Origin: CAZFER01 sp964517495
GTDB lineage: Bacteria; Hinthialibacterota; Hinthialibacteria; Hinthialibacterales; Hinthialibacteraceae
DNA length: 64,000 bases
Reading direction: 5' to 3'
Assembly: GCA_964517495.1 (NCBI GenBank)
Contig: CAZFER010000003.1
Location: forward strand, 62,001-126,000
The translations under genes were made by a program, and so were the position numbers. This document shows positions 17,723 to 26,173 of the stretch, one piece after another (within the stretch, counting starts at the first letter, position 1; each line of letters starts with the position of its first letter). Below the pieces are notes generated by a model. The model was not told where the DNA came from, did no database searches, and saw nothing but the letters and a program-made list of their open reading frames with translations.

Positions 17723-19000
17723 GTGCTGGATATTAAGTTAATTCGTGAGAAAAAGGACTGGGTTGAACAACAGCTTCGCCGCCGCGAACCGGATATCAGC
17801 CTCGATGAGATTGTCTCGGTCGATAATCAACGGCGTGCCTTGCAAGCTGAAACCGATGAGATGCGCTCACGGCAAAAGACAGTCAGTAAAGAAATCCCTA
17901 AACGAAAAAAGGCGGGAGAGGATGTGGATAGCCTGTTGGCCGAAATGAAGCAACTCTCTGAAGACCTAAAGCAAAAAAACTCTCAACTAAGGGAACTGGA
18001 GGAAACACTTTATAATAAAGTTGCTGAGCTACCAAATATTCCCCACCCCTCGGTTCCTACCGATCCGGACAAAAAAAACAATGTTGAAGTCCATTCATGG
18101 GGGACAAAAAGGGAATTTGATTTTACCCCGAAAAATCACCTGGAATTGGGTAAGCTACACAATTTATTAGACTTCGAACGAGGCGCGAAAATCGCGGGTT
18201 CGCGTTTCCCCCTTTATATGGGTTGGGGCGCGGAATTGGAATGGGCGCTGTTGGCATTTATGCGTGAACATAATCGTGACCGAAATTATACAGCCATTAT
18301 TCCTCCTTTTTTGGTGAACCGGGAAACAACTTTTACTTCGGGGAATTTGCCTAAATTTGAAGATCAATTATATAAATGCAAGGATGATCCTTTTTATTTG
18401 CTGCCTACCAGTGAAGTTCCCATGACCAGCCTCTACCGGGATGAAATTATAGATGAGGATTTGCTACCCCTTTATTACACATCGCTTACCCCGTGTTTTC
18501 GCCGCGAGGCAGGCGCTCCTGGGGTGGAAGAGCGGGGTTTGGTCCGGGTGCATCAATTTAACAAAGTGGAAATGTATAAATTTACCACACCCGAGACATC
18601 TTATGAGGAACTTGATAAGCTGGTCAAGGATGCCGAGCACATTTTGGAATTGCTGGATATGCATTACAAAACCATGCTGCTGGTCACGGGTGATATAGGG
18701 AACCAATCCGCCAAGACCTTTGATATCGAAGTGTGGCTGCCTGGGCAGAATTCTTATTATGAAGTTTCTTCATGCAGTAATTGTGAGGATTATCAGGCAC
18801 GGCGTGGGAATATACGCTACCGAGCCAAAGAAGATGGGAAGCCTCGATTTGTACATACCTTAAATGGTTCCGGATTGGCGACCCCCCGATTAATGGTCGC
18901 TATTCTGGAGAATAATCAACAACCTGACGGCTCGATCATCATTCCGGAAGTATTAAGAAAATATATGGGTGGCAAGGAAAAACTTGTAGCGGGAGAGTAA
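17723..19000 (+). CDS. serS: Serine--tRNA ligase
   Basis: Charges tRNA-Ser with serine in the cytoplasm. It is a class II synthetase of 425 residues. The N-terminal long coiled-coil arm (about 25-100, Lys/Glu-rich) is followed by motif 2 (PCFRREAGAPGVEERGLVRVHQF split around TSLTP) and motif 3 (NGSGLATPRLMVAILENNQ). The GTG at 17723 is chosen because GGAGGAG lies 7 nt upstream and it matches the family start LDIKLIREKKDW; the frame is open further back with no support. The gene is embedded between moaC and moaD. A tRNA-Ser gene is present at 48.5 kb. Confidence 0.96.
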   Translation: MLDIKLIREKKDWVEQQLRRREPDISLDEIVSVDNQRRALQAETDEMRSRQKTVSKEIPKRKKAGEDVDSLLAEMKQLSEDLKQKNSQLRELEETLYNKVAELPNIPHPSVPTDPDKKNNVEVHSWGTKREFDFTPKNHLELGKLHNLLDFERGAKIAGSRFPLYMGWGAELEWALLAFMREHNRDRNYTAIIPPFLVNRETTFTSGNLPKFEDQLYKCKDDPFYLLPTSEVPMTSLYRDEIIDEDLLPLYYTSLTPCFRREAGAPGVEERGLVRVHQFNKVEMYKFTTPETSYEELDKLVKDAEHILELLDMHYKTMLLVTGDIGNQSAKTFDIEVWLPGQNSYYEVSSCSNCEDYQARRGNIRYRAKEDGKPRFVHTLNGSGLATPRLMVAILENNQQPDGSIIIPEVLRKYMGGKEKLVAGE

Positions 19001-19008
19001 GGTTTACC

Positions 19009-19257
19009 ATGAAGGTCCAATGCCTTTTTTTTGCTTCATTGAAAGAAGCGATCCAATCTGATGAACTCACTGTGGAACTGGAATCAGCAACGGTTCGGCA
19101 GGTTATGGACTATCTAAACGAGCATTATCCGGATGCCGCTCCCTTTCTTGCCCGCGCCCATATCGCACTCAATGAAGAATATTGTTCTCCCGATTCATCA
19201 TTAAAAGAAGGGGATACTCTCGCATTTATTCCACCGGTTAGCGGAGGAGCTTTATGA
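19009..19257 (+). CDS. moaD: Molybdopterin synthase sulfur-carrier subunit MoaD, with a two-residue C-terminal extension
   Basis: A ubiquitin-fold sulfur carrier of 82 residues that, as C-terminal thiocarboxylate, donates sulfur to precursor Z with MoaE. The sequence fits MoaD throughout (MKVQCLFFASLKEA start, HIALNEEY, DTLAFIPPVSGG). The family normally ends in Gly-Gly, but this frame continues as Gly79-Gly80-Ala-Leu before TGA. The activated C-terminal glycine would therefore be masked unless the last two residues are removed. The stop overlaps the moaE start by 4 bp. The gene begins 8 bp after serS. Confidence 0.9.
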   Translation: MKVQCLFFASLKEAIQSDELTVELESATVRQVMDYLNEHYPDAAPFLARAHIALNEEYCSPDSSLKEGDTLAFIPPVSGGAL

Positions 19258-19664
19258 TTCGCATTCAGGCGGAGGATTTCTCAGTAGACAATGTGATTCG
19301 ATCGCTTTCACGCCCGGGAATCGGAGCGGTGGTTACCTTTACCGGGATGGCCCGAGATACCAGCCGTGATGGAGCCGAGGTGATCAGCATCGAATGGGAT
19401 GTTTACGAATCCATGGCCGAGAAGATACTTGCGGGTATTCGCGATCAGGCTATTCGTGACTTTGGTATTGTCGATGCCGCCATTGTCCACCGAAAGGGGA
19501 TTCAGTATCCGGGTGAAAATCTGGTGCTCATTGCGGCAGCAGGGGCTCATCGGCGTGAGGCTTTTAAGGCCTGCGAATATATAATGGATGAGATTAAAAA
19601 GCAGGCTCCCTTATGGAAAAAAGAGCGATTGGCCAACGGTGAAGAACGCTGGATTGAGGGGTGA
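19254..19664 (+). CDS. moaE: Molybdopterin synthase catalytic subunit MoaE
   Basis: The large subunit of molybdopterin synthase, 136 residues, which converts cyclic pyranopterin monophosphate to molybdopterin together with MoaD. Typical segments are GAVVTFTGMARDTSRDG, EWDVYESMAEK, VHRKGIQYPGENLVLIAA, HRREAFKACEYIMDEIKK and the C-terminal PLWKKERLANGEERWIEG, which includes the conserved catalytic lysines. The ATG overlaps the moaD stop, so the two chains are translationally coupled. Confidence 0.95.
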   Translation: MIRIQAEDFSVDNVIRSLSRPGIGAVVTFTGMARDTSRDGAEVISIEWDVYESMAEKILAGIRDQAIRDFGIVDAAIVHRKGIQYPGENLVLIAAAGAHRREAFKACEYIMDEIKKQAPLWKKERLANGEERWIEG

Positions 19665-19809
19665 TATTTTTCACCTTTATTTATGTGAAGATAAGATTGA
19701 ATAACATAACAACGAACACCCTTCTTTCGTTTTTCTATTAAGATGGGTGTGACAAAATTGCGGTTTTACCCTACATATATTGCATTAGCCCATGATTAAG
19801 GAGATATAT

Positions 19810-20751
19810 ATGATTCGAATCAACGCATCCTTGATGATTTTGCCTTTATTAATTAGCTTAGCCAGCATTTCTTATTCTGCGGAAGATGGTTATTTGCTGC
19901 GCAATAAATTCCAGGAAAGTGAAGTTTCTTCGCTGATCTTCAATGTAACCAACGAAGGTGTTTCAACCATTGATGAGATGCAATTTCCGATTGAAAGCGG
20001 CCTTGAGCTCGAAATGCGTTACGAAACCACTGAAGTTCAATCTGATAATATTGCTATTCTCAAGATTGCTATTAAAAAAATGGTAATGCAGGATCCCTCC
20101 CTGGGAGGCCAGGAGCCCATAGACCTGGTTGAAGCCTGGAAACTTGATGAGGAAGAAATGACTTTGAAAGTCAATCAACTTGGAGAGGTGTTGGATTTTG
20201 AAGATGCGGTACAGCCAAAAACCTTCAAAATGAGCGGTTTGACCGAAGCAGGTGGCTCGTATACCCAGCAAAATCCCTATTTGCTGGTTCCTGAAAAGGA
20301 GATACCCCTTGGTTATTCCTGGACAGAAGAACGAGCGATTCCCTTTTCGGCGGCCTCAGAAAAAATGATTGCTCACACAACTTACACCCTCGATCGTGTC
20401 CGGGAAGAAAACGGTGAAAAAATTGCGGTGATCAAAACCACCTCCAGCACCATGAATAAAAACGTGGAGGTTAATCCAGCCAAGCAAGGCCAAAACCTGG
20501 GGATGGTAAAATTGCAATTTAAATTCAATGAATATTCATCCACAGGAAGCGGGCAAATAATCTTCAACATGGATAAAGGGCAGATCGAAACCATCGAAAA
20601 CCAATCCAACATGACCATCGATTTGAGCGGGAATACCAATATCAACAACGCCGATATGCCCACAAAATTCGTGATGAAATTCACCGTCACTGCCCAAGGG
20701 AAATTTGTTGAAGGCACACCAAAAAACAACGAGAATACCAATAACAATTAA
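19810..20751 (+). CDS. Secreted protein of unknown function (DUF6263-like)
   Basis: A 313-residue exported protein. An upstream in-frame ATG at 19792 contains the AAGGAG ribosome site, so the ATG at 19810 is the likely start. The signal peptide ends near SYS-AEDG. The mature part is mostly beta, with an early block YLLRNKFQESEVSSL, a central LNQLGEVL-type strand (here VNQLGEVLDFED), and VPEKEIPLGYSWTEER. This pattern resembles the DUF6263 family of exported proteins of unknown role. The tail is Asn-rich. It is followed after 6 bp by the next secreted protein, with which it probably forms a unit. Confidence 0.7.
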   Translation: MIRINASLMILPLLISLASISYSAEDGYLLRNKFQESEVSSLIFNVTNEGVSTIDEMQFPIESGLELEMRYETTEVQSDNIAILKIAIKKMVMQDPSLGGQEPIDLVEAWKLDEEEMTLKVNQLGEVLDFEDAVQPKTFKMSGLTEAGGSYTQQNPYLLVPEKEIPLGYSWTEERAIPFSAASEKMIAHTTYTLDRVREENGEKIAVIKTTSSTMNKNVEVNPAKQGQNLGMVKLQFKFNEYSSTGSGQIIFNMDKGQIETIENQSNMTIDLSGNTNINNADMPTKFVMKFTVTAQGKFVEGTPKNNENTNNN

Positions 20752-20757
20752 CAATAT

Positions 20758-22137
20758 ATGATAAAATCTATCCAGACTATCTCACTTATCGCTTTACTAA
20801 TCTGCAGTGTTTCTGCTCATGGTGCTGATACGATTTCAGTGCATAAGACCAACTTTTTTGTCTATGAGCAGAATGGCGAACCCTTCTTTCCAGTGGGTGC
20901 CAATGTCAGCCATTTGATGAACCCATCCATCCCCAAAGCCGAGGTGCATGAGCAACTACTTGAATTGAGTGGGGATGGGATCAACACACTACGTATTTCC
21001 CCGGATTATGGTTATCGAATTGGGCTTAAGCGAGAAAATGTGGAAAAAAACAACGGTGAACTGAACGATGAAGTGATTAAGCGGTTGGATTTCATTGTTG
21101 ATAGAGCATCGCAAAAGAACCTCGCATTGATCTTAACTTTGTTTGATGTTCAAACCATCGTTCAGCAATGGGAGAGCCACCCATACAATGAAAGCAATGG
21201 GGGCTGGTGCTCATCCCTGGTTGAGGTTTTTAAATCTTCAAACTCACGATCGAATTTCAAAAACCGAACACGCCAACTCGCAAACCGATATAAAGACAAG
21301 AATATATTGGCGTGGGAAGTGGCCAGAGGGATCGATGTATGGAGCGGCATGGAAAAACCTCCAACAGAATTGAAGTATGGCGTGTTCGGTTGGTTTCAGC
21401 AAACTGTGCAGAATATCAAGAATAATGATCCCGGCCATCTGATCGCCCTTTCGTTTTATCCCAACACCCTTCCCATGCAAATTTTTACTGAATATGCGAA
21501 TATCATTTCACTTGTTGATACTTTTTTCTTGCATATTCGATCCAACAATTCCCAACTCGCCATCAAAAGCATCCAGAATTACATTAAAACCGCGCGGGAT
21601 TATCGCAAACCGATTTTCATCGCAGAAACAACATGGACCGGCCAGGACGCAAGATTCAATCAATATGTTCATAACGCCTTTTGGACAGCAGCAGCTTCAT
21701 GCAGTGGAATGTTTTTATCTCCCATTGAAAGCATGGGAAATGAACGAATTCCGGGTGAATTTCGGCATTTATGTGTCAATTTATTGGAATTTTTAAGTTA
21801 TCTAAAACTGGATGGGAAACCCCGCCCGCCTGCACCATCTCCCATAACGATTAAACCAGAAAAATCTTTCTTAATTGTCGAAAGTATGTTGGGGCAGGAC
21901 CAAATCTTTTGGGTGAAAAGAAATGTGCCAAGTGATACGAAAGCACAACTTGTATTCAATACCGTTGTGGGGATTTACGAATATCAATGGTTTTATACTG
22001 AAAAGCGCGGACTGGGTCCCACCAAGCAATTTCGTTCCCCCCGAACGATCATAACTCTTCAAACTCCAGAGTTTGGACATGATTGTATCGGGGTGCTTCG
22101 CCTGATCAAAAAGGCCGAGACCAAAAAGCATAAGTAA
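20758..22137 (+). CDS. Secreted glycoside-hydrolase-like (GH5-type barrel) protein, acid/base residue apparently missing
   Basis: A 459-residue exported protein (signal peptide 1-23, ending AHG-AD). Residues about 30-350 follow the layout of a cellulase-type (beta/alpha)8 barrel: FPVGANVSHLM, GINTLRISPDYG, RLDFIVDRASQKNLALILTLFD, NILAWEVARG and KPIFIAETTW. The nucleophile strand has Glu290 at the expected place. The acid/base strand, normally WExxNE, reads WEVARG (186-191), so the Asn-Glu pair is replaced by Arg-Gly. It may be a non-catalytic relative or use another residue. The last 80 residues form a separate beta-rich tail. It starts 6 bp after the preceding gene without a clear Shine-Dalgarno. 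Confidence 0.65.
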   Translation: MIKSIQTISLIALLICSVSAHGADTISVHKTNFFVYEQNGEPFFPVGANVSHLMNPSIPKAEVHEQLLELSGDGINTLRISPDYGYRIGLKRENVEKNNGELNDEVIKRLDFIVDRASQKNLALILTLFDVQTIVQQWESHPYNESNGGWCSSLVEVFKSSNSRSNFKNRTRQLANRYKDKNILAWEVARGIDVWSGMEKPPTELKYGVFGWFQQTVQNIKNNDPGHLIALSFYPNTLPMQIFTEYANIISLVDTFFLHIRSNNSQLAIKSIQNYIKTARDYRKPIFIAETTWTGQDARFNQYVHNAFWTAAASCSGMFLSPIESMGNERIPGEFRHLCVNLLEFLSYLKLDGKPRPPAPSPITIKPEKSFLIVESMLGQDQIFWVKRNVPSDTKAQLVFNTVVGIYEYQWFYTEKRGLGPTKQFRSPRTIITLQTPEFGHDCIGVLRLIKKAETKKHK

Positions 22138-22163
22138 TAAACAGGATTTTTAAACACATCCGA

Positions 22164-22391
22164 TTAGTGGTTAAAAATGCCTAATCCCCAGTCGCTTATA
22201 CCGGAATTAAACATGAGAAAAATACAGGCGATGATGACAAGGATTCCAACACAAATCATGGTTTTTTTTATTTTATCATCGTACTGTTGGGTTTCTTTAC
22301 TTCGCTTTTGAAATCCCTGCACCATGCGATCCATACGTTGCGTATATTCATCCACTTCTTGATCGTTGGTTTTGAATTTTTCTTCTGACAT
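22164..22391 (-). CDS. Small single-span membrane protein, unknown function
   Basis: A 75-residue protein with a charged, helical N-terminal half (residues 1-44, many Lys, Glu, Asp and Gln) and one transmembrane segment (about 45-63, MICVGILVIIACIFLMF). A short tail ends GLGIFNH. AAAGGAG lies 7 nt before the ATG, which supports translation. No family was recognised. It converges on the GH5-like gene. Confidence 0.6.
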   Translation of the reverse strand: MSEEKFKTNDQEVDEYTQRMDRMVQGFQKRSKETQQYDDKIKKTMICVGILVIIACIFLMFNSGISDWGLGIFNH

Positions 22392-22562
22392 GGCTGTTCT
22401 CCTTTTACATACCAGTCACACGACGTTTCATTCTTATCAACCTCCATAATTTCTGAAAATTAAATACCATTCAAACTGCAATTCATTAAATATATTCTAC
22501 CTGCTACAAGAAAAATAAGAAGTTTTTTTTGCAAGATAGTAATTGATCTTAGATGATTACAC

Positions 22563-22625
22563 GGTAACAATAAATCAAGCGTATGGGATATCCACGGATT
22601 AGGATATCCAGAATTGGTAACAATA
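22563..22625. promoter_or_regulatory. Nested repeats upstream of the polytopic membrane protein gene
   Basis: GGTAACAATA occurs at 22563-22572 and again at 22616-22625. Between them the self-complementary word GGATATCC occurs at 22586-22593 and 22602-22609, 16 bp apart. The set ends about 27 bp before the ATG at 22653, a suitable position for an operator. The rest of the 260-bp gap is AT-rich with nothing else recognised. Confidence 0.35.
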
Positions 22626-22652
22626 TCGCATGAATAAAAACAGGAACTCTAT

Positions 22653-24503
22653 ATGAATAACAATCTTTTTTCCCAAGAGAAAGAACTGAATGATAGAGAT
22701 GAGATATATGCTCCTGGCATGAGAGTCATTGCAGGGATTATTCTTATACTAACGCTGGTTGGGGCTTTTTGGGCGGCTTTGTTCCCTATACGCTCCAGCA
22801 ATGATCCCTGGTGGCACTTAAAAACCGGTGAGGTATTGTGGAATCATTTTGCCGAACATGGCTTTAGTTTTCCTGAATATGATGTCTTTACCTTCACAGG
22901 CGAACAAACTCATTGGGTTAACCATGAATGGCTTGCCGACCTGATTTTTTATGGAGCGTACCAGCTGGGGGATTTACAGGGGGCAATTGTATTAAAAGCC
23001 TTGATTCTTACCCTGACGATCGGCCTTTTAATCCTCTATATGGCACGAAACGGGGTGAGCTGGAAGATGGCCTGCCTGGGTGCCATTATTACCCTGTTAG
23101 CCTCTCAGGGTACCCTCTATCTGCGTCCCCCTATATTCACCTATCTTTTTATTGTCATTTTTATGCATATTATCCTTTCATTTCAGTTGGGAGAGCGATT
23201 TAAACTGGCCTTTGTGTGTGCGGTGGTTGGTGAGATTCTCTGGATCAATCTCCACGGTGGGGGAGTGATTGGCATATTACTGATCTGCTTTTGGTGGCTC
23301 AGCGAATTATGGTTCTGCGTTGTGACCTGGTTGAATGAAAACCCGACAGCACCATCCTTTCGCCGTTTAGGCTCTGCAACAATTGTCCTTATTGCTGTTA
23401 CCCTGGCTTCTCTGATCAATCCATTCACTTACGAAGTGCATTTACTCCCCATGAAAGTGATGGGGGATAATTGGCTGGTACGTAATCTCGGTGAATTACA
23501 GTCGCCGAATATGCATTACACCAATGCGTTTGAGGCCATTATTCTAGGTTTGTTACTTTTACCCATGATGAGGGCGGGTTCGATTTGGATATATGAAGGA
23601 TTGGCAATCGTCTTTTTTGCCCACCAGGCCCTTAATTTTGTTCGCCATATCCCTTTATTCGCCATTGTGGCAGTTCCCCCCCTCATTAGTGCATTGGCAG
23701 AAGAGCGGCTGGCCCTTTTCCCACGTATTAATAATGATGGGGAAAAATTCACTATTTGGGGACGTTTATGCTTATGGGTTAAGGGATTAATGAGAATACA
23801 TGTCGATGTCATTGTCGTCTTTGTTTTGTTTGCATTTGTTTTTGGGCTGAGGCCGGGGAAAATTTGGGTACGCAATTATCATGATTTCCCTGAATTTGTG
23901 TCCACTGGGTATTTAAAAGAACGCTATCCCACTCAAGCCGTTGATTTTATTGAACGGTTTGAAATCCCAGGCCCCATGTTCAACGATGACAATTTTGCGG
24001 GTTATTTGATATGGCGTCTTTCTCCGGAAAAATTGAAAGTCTTTACCGACAGCCGCTTCGATATGTGGGGAAGCTATTACGCTAAAGAATTGGTGGGTGT
24101 GTTTTCAGCTCGCGAACTCCCGGTAGGCGCTTATAACGATCAAGGTGATTGGGTATTTGAGTTTGGCAATGAATGGCAGCGAAAAGACATTAAGTTTATT
24201 CTCGAGCAAAATCCGGATGATTTTACCGAATTAAGAGAATGGTATGAGAGTGGAAAAGAATATTGGGAATATGTGTTGGATAAGTACAAGATCAATTTTA
24301 TCATCAGTTATGAACGAAGACCAATCGATCTCTTTTTACGCAGTGAATTTCGAGGATGGTACCTCATTTATGATGATATAAAAATGTATGGTAAACGAGG
24401 CGGTTATGTTATTTATTTAAGAAATAAACCGGAAAATCTACCTTTACTCCGTAAACATGCCCTAAACCACCGTAATACCATCCCAACTGAAAACGAACAA
24501 TAA
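22653..24503 (+). CDS. Polytopic membrane protein, GT-C glycosyltransferase-like
   Basis: A 616-residue inner-membrane protein with roughly ten hydrophobic helices in residues 25-420 and a soluble C-terminal third. The first loop carries SNDPWWHLKTGE and, later, WVNHEWLADLIFYGAY, a pattern with acidic and His residues as in GT-C type membrane glycosyltransferases. LRPPIFTYLF and NFVRHIPLFAIV are further conserved-looking segments. After the last helix, FNDDNFAGYLIWRLSPEKLKVFTDSRFD and a Tyr/Trp-rich domain follow. Members of this poorly characterised family are common in Deltaproteobacteria and Planctomycetes-like genomes. Transfer of a polyprenyl-linked sugar is plausible but unproven. Confidence 0.6.
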   Translation: MNNNLFSQEKELNDRDEIYAPGMRVIAGIILILTLVGAFWAALFPIRSSNDPWWHLKTGEVLWNHFAEHGFSFPEYDVFTFTGEQTHWVNHEWLADLIFYGAYQLGDLQGAIVLKALILTLTIGLLILYMARNGVSWKMACLGAIITLLASQGTLYLRPPIFTYLFIVIFMHIILSFQLGERFKLAFVCAVVGEILWINLHGGGVIGILLICFWWLSELWFCVVTWLNENPTAPSFRRLGSATIVLIAVTLASLINPFTYEVHLLPMKVMGDNWLVRNLGELQSPNMHYTNAFEAIILGLLLLPMMRAGSIWIYEGLAIVFFAHQALNFVRHIPLFAIVAVPPLISALAEERLALFPRINNDGEKFTIWGRLCLWVKGLMRIHVDVIVVFVLFAFVFGLRPGKIWVRNYHDFPEFVSTGYLKERYPTQAVDFIERFEIPGPMFNDDNFAGYLIWRLSPEKLKVFTDSRFDMWGSYYAKELVGVFSARELPVGAYNDQGDWVFEFGNEWQRKDIKFILEQNPDDFTELREWYESGKEYWEYVLDKYKINFIISYERRPIDLFLRSEFRGWYLIYDDIKMYGKRGGYVIYLRNKPENLPLLRKHALNHRNTIPTENEQ

Positions 24504-24520
24504 AAGCGATAAATTTTATT

Positions 24521-24661
24521 GTAATGAGATTATCTCAAAACCGGGTTGACACATAGCGCAAGCCCCAATGGCATTAAGTTAAAGGGGAGGGCGAGGCTAT
24601 GTGTTCGCCCAATGGTGTGACACGGCAGACATCAGGATGAGTTTTGAGATAGCCCCATCAC
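24521..24661. mobile_element. MITE-like element, 141 bp, with terminal inverted repeats
   Basis: TATCTCAAAAC at 24531-24541 and GTTTTGAGATA at 24641-24651 are perfect inverted repeats. The match extends outward, to about 21 bp, with five mismatches. Inside are GGGTTGACACATAG and CTATGTGTTCGCCC, shared with 9238-9325. There is no coding capacity. It fills the gap between the membrane-protein gene and mnmE. Confidence 0.6.
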
Positions 24662-24682
24662 AATGATCAACGATGTGGGCAA

Positions 24683-26092
24683 TTACTTGCCAATACAGAA
24701 CCGTGAAAAAATGGTGTCAATAATATCAGGGGCTACCCCGCTTCCATCCAATTGGGCGATTAGTTTTAATGATTCACGCAATTCTTCGGCGATGATTTCG
24801 AATGGGGCTTGCTGGTTAAGCATATCCCGGCAGTGATCGATTTTCTTCACCATATCCGCTAATAGAGCCTCTTGCCGGGCGCTAATTAAATAGGCAGAAT
24901 CGGCATCATCGGGGAGCAATTCCATCACCTTGGTTTCCAAAACATGCAGTAGTTCATTAATACCTTCATCCCTGATGGCAGAAACGTTGACCAACGGCCA
25001 ATCCGAGGGAACGTGAGGTACCATTTTTTTTTGTGATATTTCTTTGCGTAAATCACATTTGTTGGCAACCATAATAACACGCGAAGAAGAATCCGAATCT
25101 CTTAACAGTTGCAACACATCAAACTCTTCCTGGGTTAAATCCTGGCCGTATTCATACATAAAAATTACGATGTGCGACTGGGTTAACAGGTCACGTGAGC
25201 GTTGGATGCCGATCGATTCGATTTCTTCGTGCGTTTCGCGTAAGCCAGCTGTATCAATCAAGGTGACGGGCCTGTCATTTAACTCAATGGTACCTTCAAT
25301 ACTATCCCGCGTGGTGCCTGGATGGGGGGTTACAATTGCACGTTCCCGCCCCAGCAATGCATTGAACAGGCTCGATTTCCCTACATTGGGCTTTCCCGCC
25401 AGTACAGCAGCGATTCCTTGTTGAAAACGCTGTTCCCGCACCGCCCGCATTTTGAGTTTATTCGTAAATTCAAAGAGAGTATGAATTTTTTGCGCTAAAT
25501 CCATACCCAGTATCTCTTCGGCGGCATCGTCTGGAAACTCAATTTGAGTCTCGATTTCAACCGCCATGGTGATGATCATTTCCTTCAATGAAGCCAATTC
25601 ACGTGAAAAGGCGCCTTCCATCATACGAAGCGACAACGAACGTTCCAACTGTGACCGGCTGTCAATCAAGGTTCCCACCGCTTCCGCCTGGACCAAATCC
25701 ATTTTGCTGTTTCGAACCGCCCTGAAGGTAAATTCGCCTGGTTCAGCGAACCTTACGTCATAACGATTAAGCAATTCCAAGGTTTTTCGAATCACCGCCT
25801 CGCTGCCATGACAGTGAATTTCCGCCATATTTTCCCCGGTATAAGAATGTGGAGCGTTGAAAACCACACATAACACGGAATCGACGGTGTCCTGACTATC
25901 GGGATCAACAAGTTCGCCATATATCATGGTACGCGGTTTAAAGGGGGGGTTGGATCGCTTTGAATGAACAAGTTTTTGGCCTATATCGATTGCCTCTGGC
26001 CCAGAAATACGAATTACCGCAATCGCCCCCCGACCGGCGGGTGTGGATACTGCGGCAATCGTATCTTCGTATAAGTAGATAGAAGGATCCAT
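24683..26092 (-). CDS. mnmE: tRNA modification GTPase MnmE
   Basis: With MnmG it makes the 5-carboxymethylaminomethyl group on U34 of certain tRNAs. It is 469 residues from the ATG chosen at 26092; an in-frame TTG at 26120-26122 would add ten residues. The N-terminal folate-binding domain contains TIAAVSTPAGRGAIAVIRISG and the SYTGENMAEIHCHG block. The inserted G domain has GKPNVGKSS, DTAGLRE and NKCD. The C-terminus ends in the diagnostic FCIGK motif with the catalytic cysteine. It is complete and of normal length. Confidence 0.96.
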   Translation of the reverse strand: MDPSIYLYEDTIAAVSTPAGRGAIAVIRISGPEAIDIGQKLVHSKRSNPPFKPRTMIYGELVDPDSQDTVDSVLCVVFNAPHSYTGENMAEIHCHGSEAVIRKTLELLNRYDVRFAEPGEFTFRAVRNSKMDLVQAEAVGTLIDSRSQLERSLSLRMMEGAFSRELASLKEMIITMAVEIETQIEFPDDAAEEILGMDLAQKIHTLFEFTNKLKMRAVREQRFQQGIAAVLAGKPNVGKSSLFNALLGRERAIVTPHPGTTRDSIEGTIELNDRPVTLIDTAGLRETHEEIESIGIQRSRDLLTQSHIVIFMYEYGQDLTQEEFDVLQLLRDSDSSSRVIMVANKCDLRKEISQKKMVPHVPSDWPLVNVSAIRDEGINELLHVLETKVMELLPDDADSAYLISARQEALLADMVKKIDHCRDMLNQQAPFEIIAEELRESLKLIAQLDGSGVAPDIIDTIFSRFCIGK

Positions 26093-26173
26093 AACGGATA
26101 ATGATTGTATCCGTTTATCCAAGCTCTAACAACTCACCGTTATAGGACATTTCTTAATCACATTTTTTAATCC

